Of a stretch of DNA of 46,401 nt, positions 34,274 through 41,855 are shown one piece after another. This DNA comes from CAWHNT01 sp963830775 (GTDB lineage Bacteria; Pseudomonadota; Alphaproteobacteria; Geminicoccales; Geminicoccaceae): NCBI GenBank assembly GCA_963830775.1, contig CAWHNT010000002.1, positions 1 to 46,401 on the forward strand, read 5' to 3'. Each line of letters begins with the position of its first letter. The first letter of the stretch is position 1. The notes under the pieces are model-generated. The model searched no databases. It was not told the DNA's origin and saw only the letters and a program-made list of their open reading frames with translations. A program made the position numbers and the translations under genes.

Positions 34274-35260
34274 TCAGTCGAGGCTGAGGCCTGCCGACTT
34301 GATCAGCTCGGCCCAGCGCTTCGACTCGCCCTGCATGAAGGTGGCGAACTCCTCGGGCGTGTTGCCGACGGGCTCGGCACCCTCGATCTCGAGGCTGGCG
34401 CGGACCCGCTCGCCCTTGAGCGACTCGACCGTCGCCTCGCGCAGCTTGGCCGTCACCTCGGCCGGGGTGCCCTTCGGCACGACGAAGCCGTACCAGGCAC
34501 CGGTGTTGTAATCGGCCCAGCCGCTCTCGGCGATCGTCGGCACGTCGGGCAGGGACTTGCTGCGGGTCTTGGTCGTGACCGCCAGCGCCTTCACCTTGCC
34601 GCTCTTGATGAAGCCGGCCACCGACGGCAGGGTCGTGATCATGAAGTCCAGCCGGCCGCCGATCGTGTCGGTGATTGCGGGACCCGCACCCTTGTAGGGG
34701 ACGTGGACCATCTCGAGCTTGGCGGTGTCGGCGAGGAGGAGCGTGGCCAGATGGCTCGCGGAGCCGTTGCCGGCCGAGCCGTAGGTGAACTTGCCGGGCT
34801 CCTTCTGCGCCATGTCGACCAGCTGCTTCAGGTCGGTGAGCGGCAAGTCCTGGGGTACCACGACCACGAGCGGTGCAATGGCCAGAAGCGTGATCGGATC
34901 GAAGGCCGTGAGCGGGTCGATCTTCACGTTCTTGAACAGATGCGGGTTGACGACCATCGGGCCCTGGTTGGCCATGAGCACGGTGTAGCCGTCGGGCTCG
35001 GCCTTGGCGGCCTGGGCCGTGGCGACGTTGCCGCCCGCCGTGCCGTTGTTCTCGACCACCATCTGCTGGCCCAGCTTCTCGCTGACACCCTGGGCCACGA
35101 CGCGGGCGATGGCGTCGGTTCCGCCACCGGCGGCATAGGGAACGAGCAGGCGGATGGCCTGGTTCGGGTAGTCGGCGGCAAACGCGGTGAGGCCGGGTGC
35201 GGCGCCAGCCATGAGCAGGCCAAGTGCGGCCGCGGAAAGAAGATAGCGTCTCTTCAACAT
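34274..35260 (-). CDS. Bug-family (TctC-type) tricarboxylate binding protein
   Basis: This 328-residue periplasmic protein starts at ATG 35260 (GGGAG upstream). It has a signal peptide at residues 1-29 (LLSAAALGLLMAGAAPGLTA) and the diagnostic Bug sequence YPNQAIRLLVPYAAGGGTDA, then ENNGTAGGNVATAQAAKAEP, VVPQDLPLTDLKQLVDMAQK, PGKFTYGSAGNGSASHLAT and VHVPYKGAGPAITDTIGGRL. Bug proteins bind carboxylates such as citrate, tricarballylate, malate and others, and feed TctAB permeases when present. No tctA or tctB is in the window, so it depends on a remote permease or works as a sensor. It sits between PrpF-like isomerase and lyase subunit genes on one strand, which points to a polycarboxylate substrate. 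Confidence 0.92.
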   Translation of the reverse strand: MLKRRYLLSAAALGLLMAGAAPGLTAFAADYPNQAIRLLVPYAAGGGTDAIARVVAQGVSEKLGQQMVVENNGTAGGNVATAQAAKAEPDGYTVLMANQGPMVVNPHLFKNVKIDPLTAFDPITLLAIAPLVVVVPQDLPLTDLKQLVDMAQKEPGKFTYGSAGNGSASHLATLLLADTAKLEMVHVPYKGAGPAITDTIGGRLDFMITTLPSVAGFIKSGKVKALAVTTKTRSKSLPDVPTIAESGWADYNTGAWYGFVVPKGTPAEVTAKLREATVESLKGERVRASLEIEGAEPVGNTPEEFATFMQGESKRWAELIKSAGLSLD

Positions 35261-35285
35261 CGGAAGGCTCCCTGACTGATGGGGG

Positions 35286-36360
35286 TTAGCGGTCGGCGAC
35301 GAACACCGTCCCGGCGAACAGCCGCCGGGCGGTGCGGACAAGCGAGGCCCGGAGCACGGGCACCGTGGCTCCGGGGGCCGCCAGCTCGAGCTCGATCGGA
35401 ATGCGTCCGGCCGGATGCTCGATGGCGACCGTGATGGTCGGGCCGGCGCCCTCGATCCGCGCCACCTCGTGGGCGAGGCTGCCCGGCGTGACGCAGGCGG
35501 TGGCGATGCCGATGGCACCGGTGGCGGCAAGGCTGCGGTGGCAGACCTTGGGCGTGAAGTAGCGGACGGCCAGTGCCCCGCCGGCCCGGGCTTGGGAGAC
35601 CAGGACGGGCTTGGGGATCACCTTGCCGCTGACATCGCCCAGGCCCATGCGCTCACCGGCCTCGCGCCGGATCGACTTCCAGCCGCTCGAAGAAGGCGCG
35701 GTCGGGGTCGAGCTCGGCCGGCGCCTCGTGGCCGGTCTTGCCGAGGTCGGCGGCGCGCATGATGACCATCGGCATCGCCATGTCGATGCAGCTCACTTCC
35801 ACACCCTGGATCACGTCACGTGCCGATCCGGTGGGCAGGAGGCGGCCGGTCTTGGAGCCGGCGGCATCGAGGAAGCTGAGCCGGATCGGGGCCGCCGTGC
35901 CGGGCACGCCGTCGATGGCGGCCGTGCCCTCGTAGGTCACCTGGCCGCCCGGCGTCTGGACGATGGCCTCGATCAGCTTGCCGGTGTTGACGTTGTGGAT
36001 GCGGACGCGGGTCTCGGGGTCGGTACCCTCGACCATCCCGGTCTCGATCGCGAACGGCCCGACGCCGGACAGCATGTTGCCGCAGTTGGGCGAGGTGTCG
36101 ATCACCGCCTCCGCGACCCCGGCCTGGGCGAAGAGATACTCCACGTCGACCTCGGGCCGCGCGGAGCGGCTCACGATCGCGATCTTCGAGGTCATGGGAT
36201 GGCCGCCGCCGATCCCGTCCACCTGGAGATCGTGCCCCGAGCCCATGATCCCGGCCAGCAGCCGGTCGCGGGCGGCTGGCTCCTGCGGCAGGTCCTCGCC
36301 GCGAAGATAAGGCCCGCGCGAGGTGCCGCCGCGCATCAGAACACATGATATGGCCGTCAC
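35286..36360 (-). pseudogene. PrpF-family isomerase, frameshifted
   Basis: Start GTG 36360 follows GGGAGAGG and gives the classic opening ISCVLMRGGTSRGPYLRGED. Further landmarks are GSGHDLQVDGIGGGHPMTSK, IDTSPNCGNMLSGVGPFAIE with the active-site Cys, and RVRIHNVNTGKLIEAIVQTP. Near 35676 the frame shifts. The next frame continues IRREAGERMGLGDVSGKVIP, KPVLVS and YFTPKVCHRSLAATGAIGIA, where a second conserved Cys lies, to the stop at 35286. About 357 residues joined fits the family. Members isomerise or tautomerise unsaturated polycarboxylates (2-methylaconitate, aconitate, 4-oxalomesaconate). It is the first gene of the minus-strand operon with Bug protein and lyase, and is divergent from LysR. 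Confidence 0.85.
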
Positions 36361-36422
36361 GTCGCCTCTCCCGATCCTTTGCCGGTTACTGTCCGTCCCG
36401 ACATCTCCCGACGCCTCTGAAC

Positions 36423-36474
36423 TTGACATAAGCCTCGTAGTCTGTGAAATGCATTGATCGGAAAGATTGATGCA
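36423..36474. promoter_or_regulatory. Divergent promoter region with LysR-type dyad
   Basis: Between the PrpF-family start (36360, minus) and the LysR start (36483, plus), a TTGACA lies at 36423-36428. An imperfect dyad at 36450-36474 has arms TGCATTGATC and GATTGATGCA around GGAAA. Inside it, ATTGATC...GATTGAT contains the T-N11-A pattern typical of LysR binding sites. Position between divergent regulator and target operon supports autoregulation plus operon control. Confidence 0.5.
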
Positions 36475-36482
36475 GAACGCGC

Positions 36483-37436
36483 ATGAAAGTCGATCTGGAC
36501 GATGTGGCCGCGTTCGTGGCGGTGGCCGAGCTCGGCGGGTTCGGCGTCGCGGCCGAGCAGCTCAACCTCTCGCAGCCGGCGCTCAGCCGCCGCATCCAGA
36601 AGCTCGAGGAGACACTGGGCGTAGCATTACTTGAGCGTACGACCCGCCGGGTCGACCTCACGACGGTCGGCCGCGACTTCTTGCCCAAGGCAAGGCGGCT
36701 GCTCGACGACCTCGAGGAGTCGCTCCTGTCGGTCCGTGCCATCGCCGAGCGCCGCACCGGCCAGGTCAGCGTCGCCTGCGTCCCGACCGCGGCCTACTAT
36801 TTCCTGCCCGAGGTCATCCGCGCCTACAACGCGGAGTACCCCAACATCCGCTTCCGCATCGTCGACGAGGGTGCCAACCGCGTCCTGCAGAGCGTGGTCA
36901 ACGGCGAGGTCGACCTCGGCATCAACCTCCTGGGCGGCCAGGAGCCCGACATCCTCTTCGACCCGCTCCTGCAGGACCCGTTCGTCCTCGCCTGCCGCAA
37001 CGACCACCCGCTGGCCGACCGCACCGAGGTCGAATGGCGCGACCTAGCCGACTACCGCTTCATCACCGTCGGCCGCCTCAGCGGCAACCGCCTCATCCTC
37101 GACCTGGGCCTGGCCGGCCTCGAATGGCGCCCGCGCTGGTTCTACGAGGTCCAGCACCTCTCCACCTCGCTGGGCCTGGTCGAAGCCGGCCTCGGCATCT
37201 CGGCCCTGCCGCGGCTCACCATGCCCAGCCACCCGCATCCGGTGCTGGTGGCACGGCCGCTCGTGAACCCGGTGCTTACCCGCACGATGGGCGTCATCCG
37301 GCGGCGGGGGACGACGCTGTCGCCGGCGGCGCGGCAGTTCTACGAGATGCTGATGGAGCGGTGGTCCGGCCGTGGGGCAGCGAGCCGCCGAGCATGTGGG
37401 AATAGCCGTCAGCGGTCAAGCAGAGCCCATCCTTGA
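36483..37436 (+). CDS. LysR family transcriptional regulator
   Basis: The 317-residue protein has the N-terminal winged helix (VAAFVAVAELGGFGVAAEQL, then NLSQPALSRRIQKLEETLGV) and a linker helix. The LysR substrate domain runs from about residue 90 (GQVSVACVPTAAYYFLPEVI). GLVEAGLGISALPRLTMPSH is the usual effector-domain hinge region. It is divergent from the PrpF/Bug/lyase genes with 122 bases between, so it is their most likely regulator. Its ligand is probably the imported polycarboxylate or its CoA or isomer product. The final 25 or so residues are Arg-rich and overlap the end of an opposing leucine-rich-repeat gene remnant, so the natural C-terminus may have been altered. Confidence 0.9.
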   Translation: MKVDLDDVAAFVAVAELGGFGVAAEQLNLSQPALSRRIQKLEETLGVALLERTTRRVDLTTVGRDFLPKARRLLDDLEESLLSVRAIAERRTGQVSVACVPTAAYYFLPEVIRAYNAEYPNIRFRIVDEGANRVLQSVVNGEVDLGINLLGGQEPDILFDPLLQDPFVLACRNDHPLADRTEVEWRDLADYRFITVGRLSGNRLILDLGLAGLEWRPRWFYEVQHLSTSLGLVEAGLGISALPRLTMPSHPHPVLVARPLVNPVLTRTMGVIRRRGTTLSPAARQFYEMLMERWSGRGAASRRACGNSRQRSSRAHP

Positions 37437-37900
37437 GCCGCTCCGCGAGCGCTGGCGGGACTTCCCTCACCCCAGTGCCCCTCAGATCGAGGTGCTGCAG
37501 GGCGGTGAGCCCCGACAGAGGGGACACGTCGCTCACCCCCGTGCCCCCAGATCGAGATGCTGCAGGGCGGTGAGCCCCGACAGCGGGGTGACATCGCTCA
37601 CCCGCGTGCGCCACAAATTGAGGTACTGCAGGGCGGTGAGCCCCGACAGGGGGGCCACGTCGCTCACCTGCGTGCCCCACAGATCGAGGTGCTGCAGGGC
37701 GGTAAGCCCTGCCAGATGGAGCCAAGGTCCACGTCGCTCACCTGCGTGCCCCACAGATCGAGGTACTGCAGGGCGGTGAGCCCCGACAGCGGGCCCACGT
37801 CGCTCACCTGCGTGCCCCTCAGATCGAGGTGCTGCAGGGCGGTGAGCCCCGCCAGAGGGGATAGACTTTCCAGCGGTTCAAGCTCGAAGTCCAACGAGCG
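37294..37900 (-). pseudogene. Leucine-rich repeat array, frameshifted
   Basis: The minus strand encodes 22-residue leucine-rich repeats of the form PLSGLTALQxLDLxGTxVSDV, first seen as SLSPLAGLTALQHLDLRGTQ. At least six DNA units start with CTGCAGGGCGGT (plus strand) at 37495, 37560, 37626, 37692, 37766 and 37832. Spacings are 65, 66, 66, 74 and 66. A 66-nt unit keeps the frame; the 65 and 74 steps break it, so the array is spread over three frames. The last frame ends GTGVREVPPALAERLKDGLC and reaches a stop at 37294 inside the LysR gene region. This is probably the C-terminal part of the gene whose N-terminus lies at 38524-39692. Confidence 0.82.
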
Positions 37901-38523
37901 GATGACTGGCCACCAAGCGGAAGGTGGAGCGCGCCCTTCCAGAGATCATTGTCCGGGCCTGTTTCTCCACATCGTCCGGGAAGGGCAGCTCTGCTGGAGG
38001 CGGCGCGCTTGGCGATCCCGGCTCGCCCAGCCGCTGTCTCTGCTTCACGAGATCGCGCACAGCGTCCCGGCAGCGTGGGAGACGAAGCCTCGACACCCTG
38101 ACCGGGTGGCTGGAGGCTGTCGATCCAGCCCTGCGCAAGGCCTGCTTCGTGCGCAGGCTCGACGGCAGAAGTGAGGCGGAGTCGGAGGTGATAGCTAGTC
38201 GAGGGCAAGATCACCTGCTGCACGCATACCCCCAACAAGTGACGAGAGACGTTGCAGCGCGTAGCCGCGTGAGCCTCTCGCCAACGGCACGAGACCGGCC
38301 ACGAGGCGGTGGCGGGCAACTCCAACGAGATGACCGCCATCAGCGGATGGAGGAGAGACTTGGCCCTCAAGGTGGCTCAGGATCGATCGACGCAACGGCC
38401 TCAGTACGTGAGGGCCCTCAACGTCCGGACGCGCGACGGCGGCTATCTTCTGCCGCGCAAGGCGATCCGGCCGGCACGTTGAGGGTTGTCGAAGCGTCCT
38501 TCGCCGCCCCGCCGCCTGACGTA
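37901..38523. other. Segment between the two halves of the leucine-rich-repeat gene
   Basis: Minus-strand pieces that look like the missing middle of the repeat protein lie at its left end: AVRDLVKQRQRLGEPGSPSA and FPDDVEKQARTMISGRA, about 37930-38070. The right end follows VEALFAASSDDLRQ (about 38555). The roughly 480 bases between have no counterpart in either part and may be an insertion. They contain only the 50-codon plus-strand frame at 38330. I see no transposase or clear inverted ends. Confidence 0.4.
38330..38482 (+). CDS. Possible 50-residue protein, hypothetical
   Basis: An ATG at 38330 opens MTAISGWRRDLALKVAQDRS, continuing through QYVRALNVRTRDGGYLLPRK to a stop at 38482. Composition is ordinary for a folded small basic protein, in contrast to the Arg/Ser/Pro-rich surrounding frames. 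A GTG seven codons upstream in frame is another possible start. No clear ribosome binding site or known family is seen. It lies inside the segment that seems to interrupt the leucine-rich-repeat gene and may be cargo of whatever was inserted. It may also be chance. Confidence 0.3.
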   Translation: MTAISGWRRDLALKVAQDRSTQRPQYVRALNVRTRDGGYLLPRKAIRPAR

Positions 38524-39692
38524 TCAAGCTGCACGCTCTGACGGCGCCTGGGCGTTGGCGCAGGTCGTCCGACGAGGCAGCGAACAACGCCTCGACCTCG
38601 CCCTCGGCCTCCCTCGGCGAGGGTCATGCCCGCCCGCCGTGCGACCAGCGACCGGGCAGCCGGCGCCCGAACCGACGGGCTCGAGCGAGGCCGCCGCGAC
38701 GAGCATGGCAGCGGCGAGCATCAGGTTTCTCGCCCCGCCGACGGCCCGGTTGCCGGCCTTCCGGCCCTGGTAAGTCGTCACGTTCGCCGTCGCGGCCAGC
38801 AGCTCCATCTCGGCCGCGTCCCCCTCGGGGATGGTCTGCAGCCTGCGGGCGATCCGGGTGAAGTCGCGTGCCGGCTGGAAGAGTTCCGCCCGCACCAGCG
38901 CCTTGCCGGCCTCGTCGTCCCAGGCAGCCACCGTCGGGAAGCCGCGCAGCCATGGCGCTGCAGTCCGTACGAGGTCGGTGAGCAGGCCATGAATGTCGGG
39001 ATCGAGCGGATCGTGCTCCTGGACCGGATCGTTCCGCACCCGTGAGTCGGTCTCGAGGAAGCGGCCGAGCCGGAGCAGCCGCGCATAGGCGATACCGAGC
39101 TGCTCCGGCATCCGCAGCGGATCACCGTCCACCACGGCATGGAACGCCATGGCGGTTGCCGGCAGATCGCCCCAAAGCGGGGAATTGGACAGCCGCTTCG
39201 CCCGATCGGCCAGCGCCGCGGCAAACTCGCGGAACGCCAGCTGAATTGCTGCCGCAAGGGGTCCTTCGGCGGCACGCCGGTCCGTCAGGCGCTCCGTGCG
39301 ATCGATGACGAGCTGCTCGCCCTCAACGACCCAGCTTGTCCGGCCGGATCAGGCTTCGCCCGCGCGATCACGGCTGCGTGCTTCTCCGCGCGTGCAGCCT
39401 GGAATGCCTTCCGCAACTGCTCGCGCGATTCGGCGTGCCGGTCACGTGGCCCGAACAGCGCCCTCAGGATCGGCCCGATCTCCTCCGGCAGCGCCGAGCC
39501 TTTGCACCAGTTCGACACGCTACGCGGTGAGACGAAATCGTTCTCCCGCGGGCTCGTTACCTCTGCGGCGAATGCGGCATAGGTCCAGGGCTCCCCCGCT
39601 GCCGCCGCGGGACGAGTGCCATCCGCAAGATGCTTGGCCAGCAGGTCCGCGAACCGGGCCCGTGCGGGCTTAGCCGCTGGTTTGCGGGCCAT
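38524..39692 (-). pseudogene. N-terminal half of decayed leucine-rich-repeat protein: DNA-binding-like domain and membrane segment
   Basis: From ATG 39692 the first frame reads ARFADLLAKHLADG and WTYAAFAAEV, then FVSPRSVSNWCKGSALPEEI and GPILRALFGPRDRHAES, which resembles a helix-turn-helix domain. A shift near 39345 leads to TSWVVEGEQLVIDRTERLTD, a helical region (PLWGDLPATAMAFHAVVDGD, HGLLTDLVRTAAPWLRGFPT), then a membrane helix, ARNLMLAAAMLVAAASLEPV. After another shift near 38615 a neighbouring frame gives EVEALFAASSDDLRQ. From memory, proteins with this N-terminus, a membrane segment and C-terminal leucine-rich repeats exist in alphaproteobacteria, so this and the repeats at 37294-37900 were probably one gene. 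Function is unknown; a signalling or defence role would be speculation. Confidence 0.6.
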
Positions 39693-39728
39693 TGCGGTGG
39701 ATTGCGGGGGAGCGTCTGCTCATTGCGG
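39681..39728 (+). repeat. Phased short repeats (A/T)TTGCGG
   Basis: TTTGCGG at 39681 and ATTGCGG at 39691, 39701 and 39722 are spaced 10, 10 and 21 bases, close to whole helical turns. They span the start codon and upstream region of the minus-strand gene beginning at 39692 and lie upstream of the plus-strand frame at 39780. Such phasing suits cooperative protein binding on one DNA face. The two left copies overlap codons, so chance cannot be excluded. Confidence 0.35.
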
Positions 39729-39779
39729 CCATGGTGCGGTGGATAGGGCGTCGGCTCAACCGGGAAAAGGACCCCGCCC

Positions 39780-39947
39780 ATGCCCCGCCGCATCGCCGAC
39801 GCCGCCCTGGCTGCCGTTTACGCCGCCACCACGCTCATCCTCGTCGCGGAGGGCATGCTGGCACACGCCGGCTGCGCCTTCGCCGCGGCCCTGATCTACG
39901 CCGCTTCCTGCGTCCCGCCCCCCAGCACCGACCGCGGCTCCCGCTGA
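39780..39947 (+). CDS. Small hydrophobic protein, hypothetical
   Basis: A 55-residue frame starts MPRRIADAALAAVYAATTLI and continues through AHAGCAFAAALIYAASCVP. It has two hydrophobic stretches (about residues 6-24 and 29-44) and could be a hairpin membrane protein. An AAAAGGA about 9 bases upstream is a modest ribosome binding site. It is divergent from the decayed gene ending at 39692 and lies 81 bases upstream of the dioxygenase gene in the same direction. No family is recognised. Confidence 0.4.
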   Translation: MPRRIADAALAAVYAATTLILVAEGMLAHAGCAFAAALIYAASCVPPPSTDRGSR

Positions 39948-40028
39948 AGGGCTTCCTTGCCAAGCGGGCCAAGGCCGGGCGAGACTTCGTCCCGCCCGGC
40001 CCGTCCGCCGCGGAAGGGAGTTCGTGCC

Positions 40029-40874
40029 TTGGCGATCCTCTCCAACAGCTTCACCGTCCGCCCGCTCACACCCGCCATCGGCGCGCTCGTGGAGGGCCTC
40101 GACCTCGCGATCCCACTCGAGGAGCGCACGGTCGACGGCATCCAGGAGGCGCTGGTCGCGCATCATGTGCTGTTCTTCGAGGGCCAGCGCCTCGAGCCCG
40201 CGAGCCAGCGCGACCTCGCCGCCCGGTTCGGGCAGTTGCACATCCACCCGATCTACCCGCACCCGCCGGGCGTGCCCGAGATCATCGTCTTCGATACGGG
40301 CGCGCAGAACCTGCCCGATGCCGACACCTGGCACAGCGACGTGAGCTGCATCGAGACGCCGCCCATGGGGGCCATCCTGGCGGCGAAGCAGCTGCCGGAG
40401 AACGGCGGCGATACGAGCTGGTCGAGCATGATCGCGGCCTATGAGGCGCTCTCCGAGCCCTTCCGGCGGCTGCTGGATGGCCTCCAGGCCGTGCACGATC
40501 TCACCAAGGCGTTCGGCAAGGAACGCTACGGGATGGGCGAGGACGAGGCCAAATGGGAGGAGGCACGGCGGAAGAACCCGCCGGTCACCCATCCCGTGAT
40601 CCGCACCCATCCGGTGAGCGGGCGCAAGGGCATCTACGTCAACGAGAGCTTCACCACCCGCATCCTGGGGCTCACGCCGAAGGAGAGCGACACCCTCCTG
40701 CGCTTCCTCTTCGAGCATGTCGCCAAGCCCGAGTTCACGGTCCGCTGGCGCTGGAAGCAGGGTGATGTCGCGTTCTGGGACAACCGCCTGACCCAGCACT
40801 ACGCGCTCGCCGACTACCTGCCCCAGCGGCGGGTGATGCATCGGGCCACCATCCTGGGCGACCGCCCGATTTAG
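40029..40874 (+). CDS. TauD/TfdA family Fe(II)/2-oxoglutarate dioxygenase
   Basis: The 281-residue oxygenase starts at TTG 40029, chosen because GGAAGGGAG lies about 8 bases upstream and the family start FTVRPLTPAIGALVEGLDLA follows directly. The iron-binding HxD is in DTWHSDVSCIETPP, the distal His in NRLTQHYALADY, and the 2-oxoglutarate Arg in RRVMHRATILGD. THPVIRTHPVSGRKGIYVNE is a typical TauD block. Such enzymes hydroxylate taurine, alkylsulfonates, sulfate esters or other small acids; no transporter is adjacent to hint at the substrate. Its last four bases overlap the 3' end of the convergent LigD-polymerase gene. Confidence 0.9.
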   Translation: MAILSNSFTVRPLTPAIGALVEGLDLAIPLEERTVDGIQEALVAHHVLFFEGQRLEPASQRDLAARFGQLHIHPIYPHPPGVPEIIVFDTGAQNLPDADTWHSDVSCIETPPMGAILAAKQLPENGGDTSWSSMIAAYEALSEPFRRLLDGLQAVHDLTKAFGKERYGMGEDEAKWEEARRKNPPVTHPVIRTHPVSGRKGIYVNESFTTRILGLTPKESDTLLRFLFEHVAKPEFTVRWRWKQGDVAFWDNRLTQHYALADYLPQRRVMHRATILGDRPI

Positions 40875-41773
40875 CGCGGGAGGCTGGCCCGAGCCTTGTC
40901 GAACCCCGCCCATGGGTCCTCGCCCTGCAAACGGTCCGGCACCGTGCGGACCGTGAACGCCTGCGGGTCGAGCTTGGGCGTCAGCTCCTCCCAGGCGAGC
41001 GGGGTGGCGACGGCGGCCCCCTCGCGGGCGCGGGGGCTATAGGCGGCGACGGCCGTGGCACCCTGCTCGTTGCGCAGATAGTCGAGGAAGATGCGGCCCT
41101 TGCGGCCGGTCTTGGCGGCCTTGGCCGTGAACCGCTCCGGGGCCTCGGCCGCCATGCTGTCCGCCAGCTCCTTCGCGAACGCCTTGACCTCGGCCCAGCC
41201 GGCGCCCGGCGTGAGCGGGACGGTGACGTGGAGGCCCTTGCCCCCGGTGGTCTTCGCGAAGCTGGGCAGACCGCTCGCGGACAGGCGCTCGCGGACGTCC
41301 AGCGCAGCGGTGACGACGGCGGAGAACGGCACGTCCGGCGCCGGGTCGAGGTCGATGATCAGCCGGTCGGGATGGGCGAGGTCGTCGGCGCGGGAGCCCC
41401 AGGGGTGCAGCTCCAGCACGCCGATCTGGACCAGGCCCACGAGGCCGGCGAGGTCCTCCACCATCACATGCTCGGCCGTCCCGCCGGCCTCCGGCACGGT
41501 GACGCGGGCGAGGCTTGCCGGCATGCCCGGCGCCGCGTGCTGCTGGTAGAAGCAGCTCCGTTGCCGCCCCTGCGGGCAGCGGACGAGCGCCAGGGGCCGG
41601 TGCGCCACCTGCGGCAGCATCCGTTCCGCCACCGCCTCGTAGTAGGCCGCGAGGTCGCGCTTGGTGATCCCCTGGCGCGGATAGAGCACCCGGTCGGGAT
41701 GGGTTAGCCGTACCCCGGCGACCTCGATTGCCTCATCGCCCGCCTCGGCCCGCTTCGTGCCCGCCCGCGCCAT
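40871..41773 (-). CDS. Stand-alone LigD-type polymerase/primase domain
   Basis: The 300-residue protein corresponds to the polymerase module of bacterial non-homologous end-joining ligase D. Landmarks are RLTHPDRVLYPRQGITKRDL, RPLALVRCPQGRQRSCFYQQ, the catalytic pair in DRLIIDLDPAPDVPF, the FAKTTGGKGLHVTVPL motif and RIFLDYLRNEQGATAVAAYS with the third Asp. The C-terminal PLAWEELTPKLDPQAFTVRT is also typical. In many bacteria this module is fused to ligase and phosphoesterase domains; here it is free. It adds nucleotides, preferably ribonucleotides, at broken ends. No Ku gene is in the window. It is divergent from the GDSL hydrolase gene. Confidence 0.92.
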   Translation of the reverse strand: MARAGTKRAEAGDEAIEVAGVRLTHPDRVLYPRQGITKRDLAAYYEAVAERMLPQVAHRPLALVRCPQGRQRSCFYQQHAAPGMPASLARVTVPEAGGTAEHVMVEDLAGLVGLVQIGVLELHPWGSRADDLAHPDRLIIDLDPAPDVPFSAVVTAALDVRERLSASGLPSFAKTTGGKGLHVTVPLTPGAGWAEVKAFAKELADSMAAEAPERFTAKAAKTGRKGRIFLDYLRNEQGATAVAAYSPRAREGAAVATPLAWEELTPKLDPQAFTVRTVPDRLQGEDPWAGFDKARASLPR

Positions 41774-41855
41774 CGCCGCCTCCCGTTGCCAGCGCTCCGG
41801 GAGAGGAACCTATCAGGCATGGAGCGGTTCGCCCTGCCTCGAAGGGAGATCACGC

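Noticed and set aside
37480..37860. Regular repeats that could suggest a CRISPR array
   Set aside because: The 66-nt period is nearly whole-unit repetition with no unique spacers, and it translates to leucine-rich repeats.
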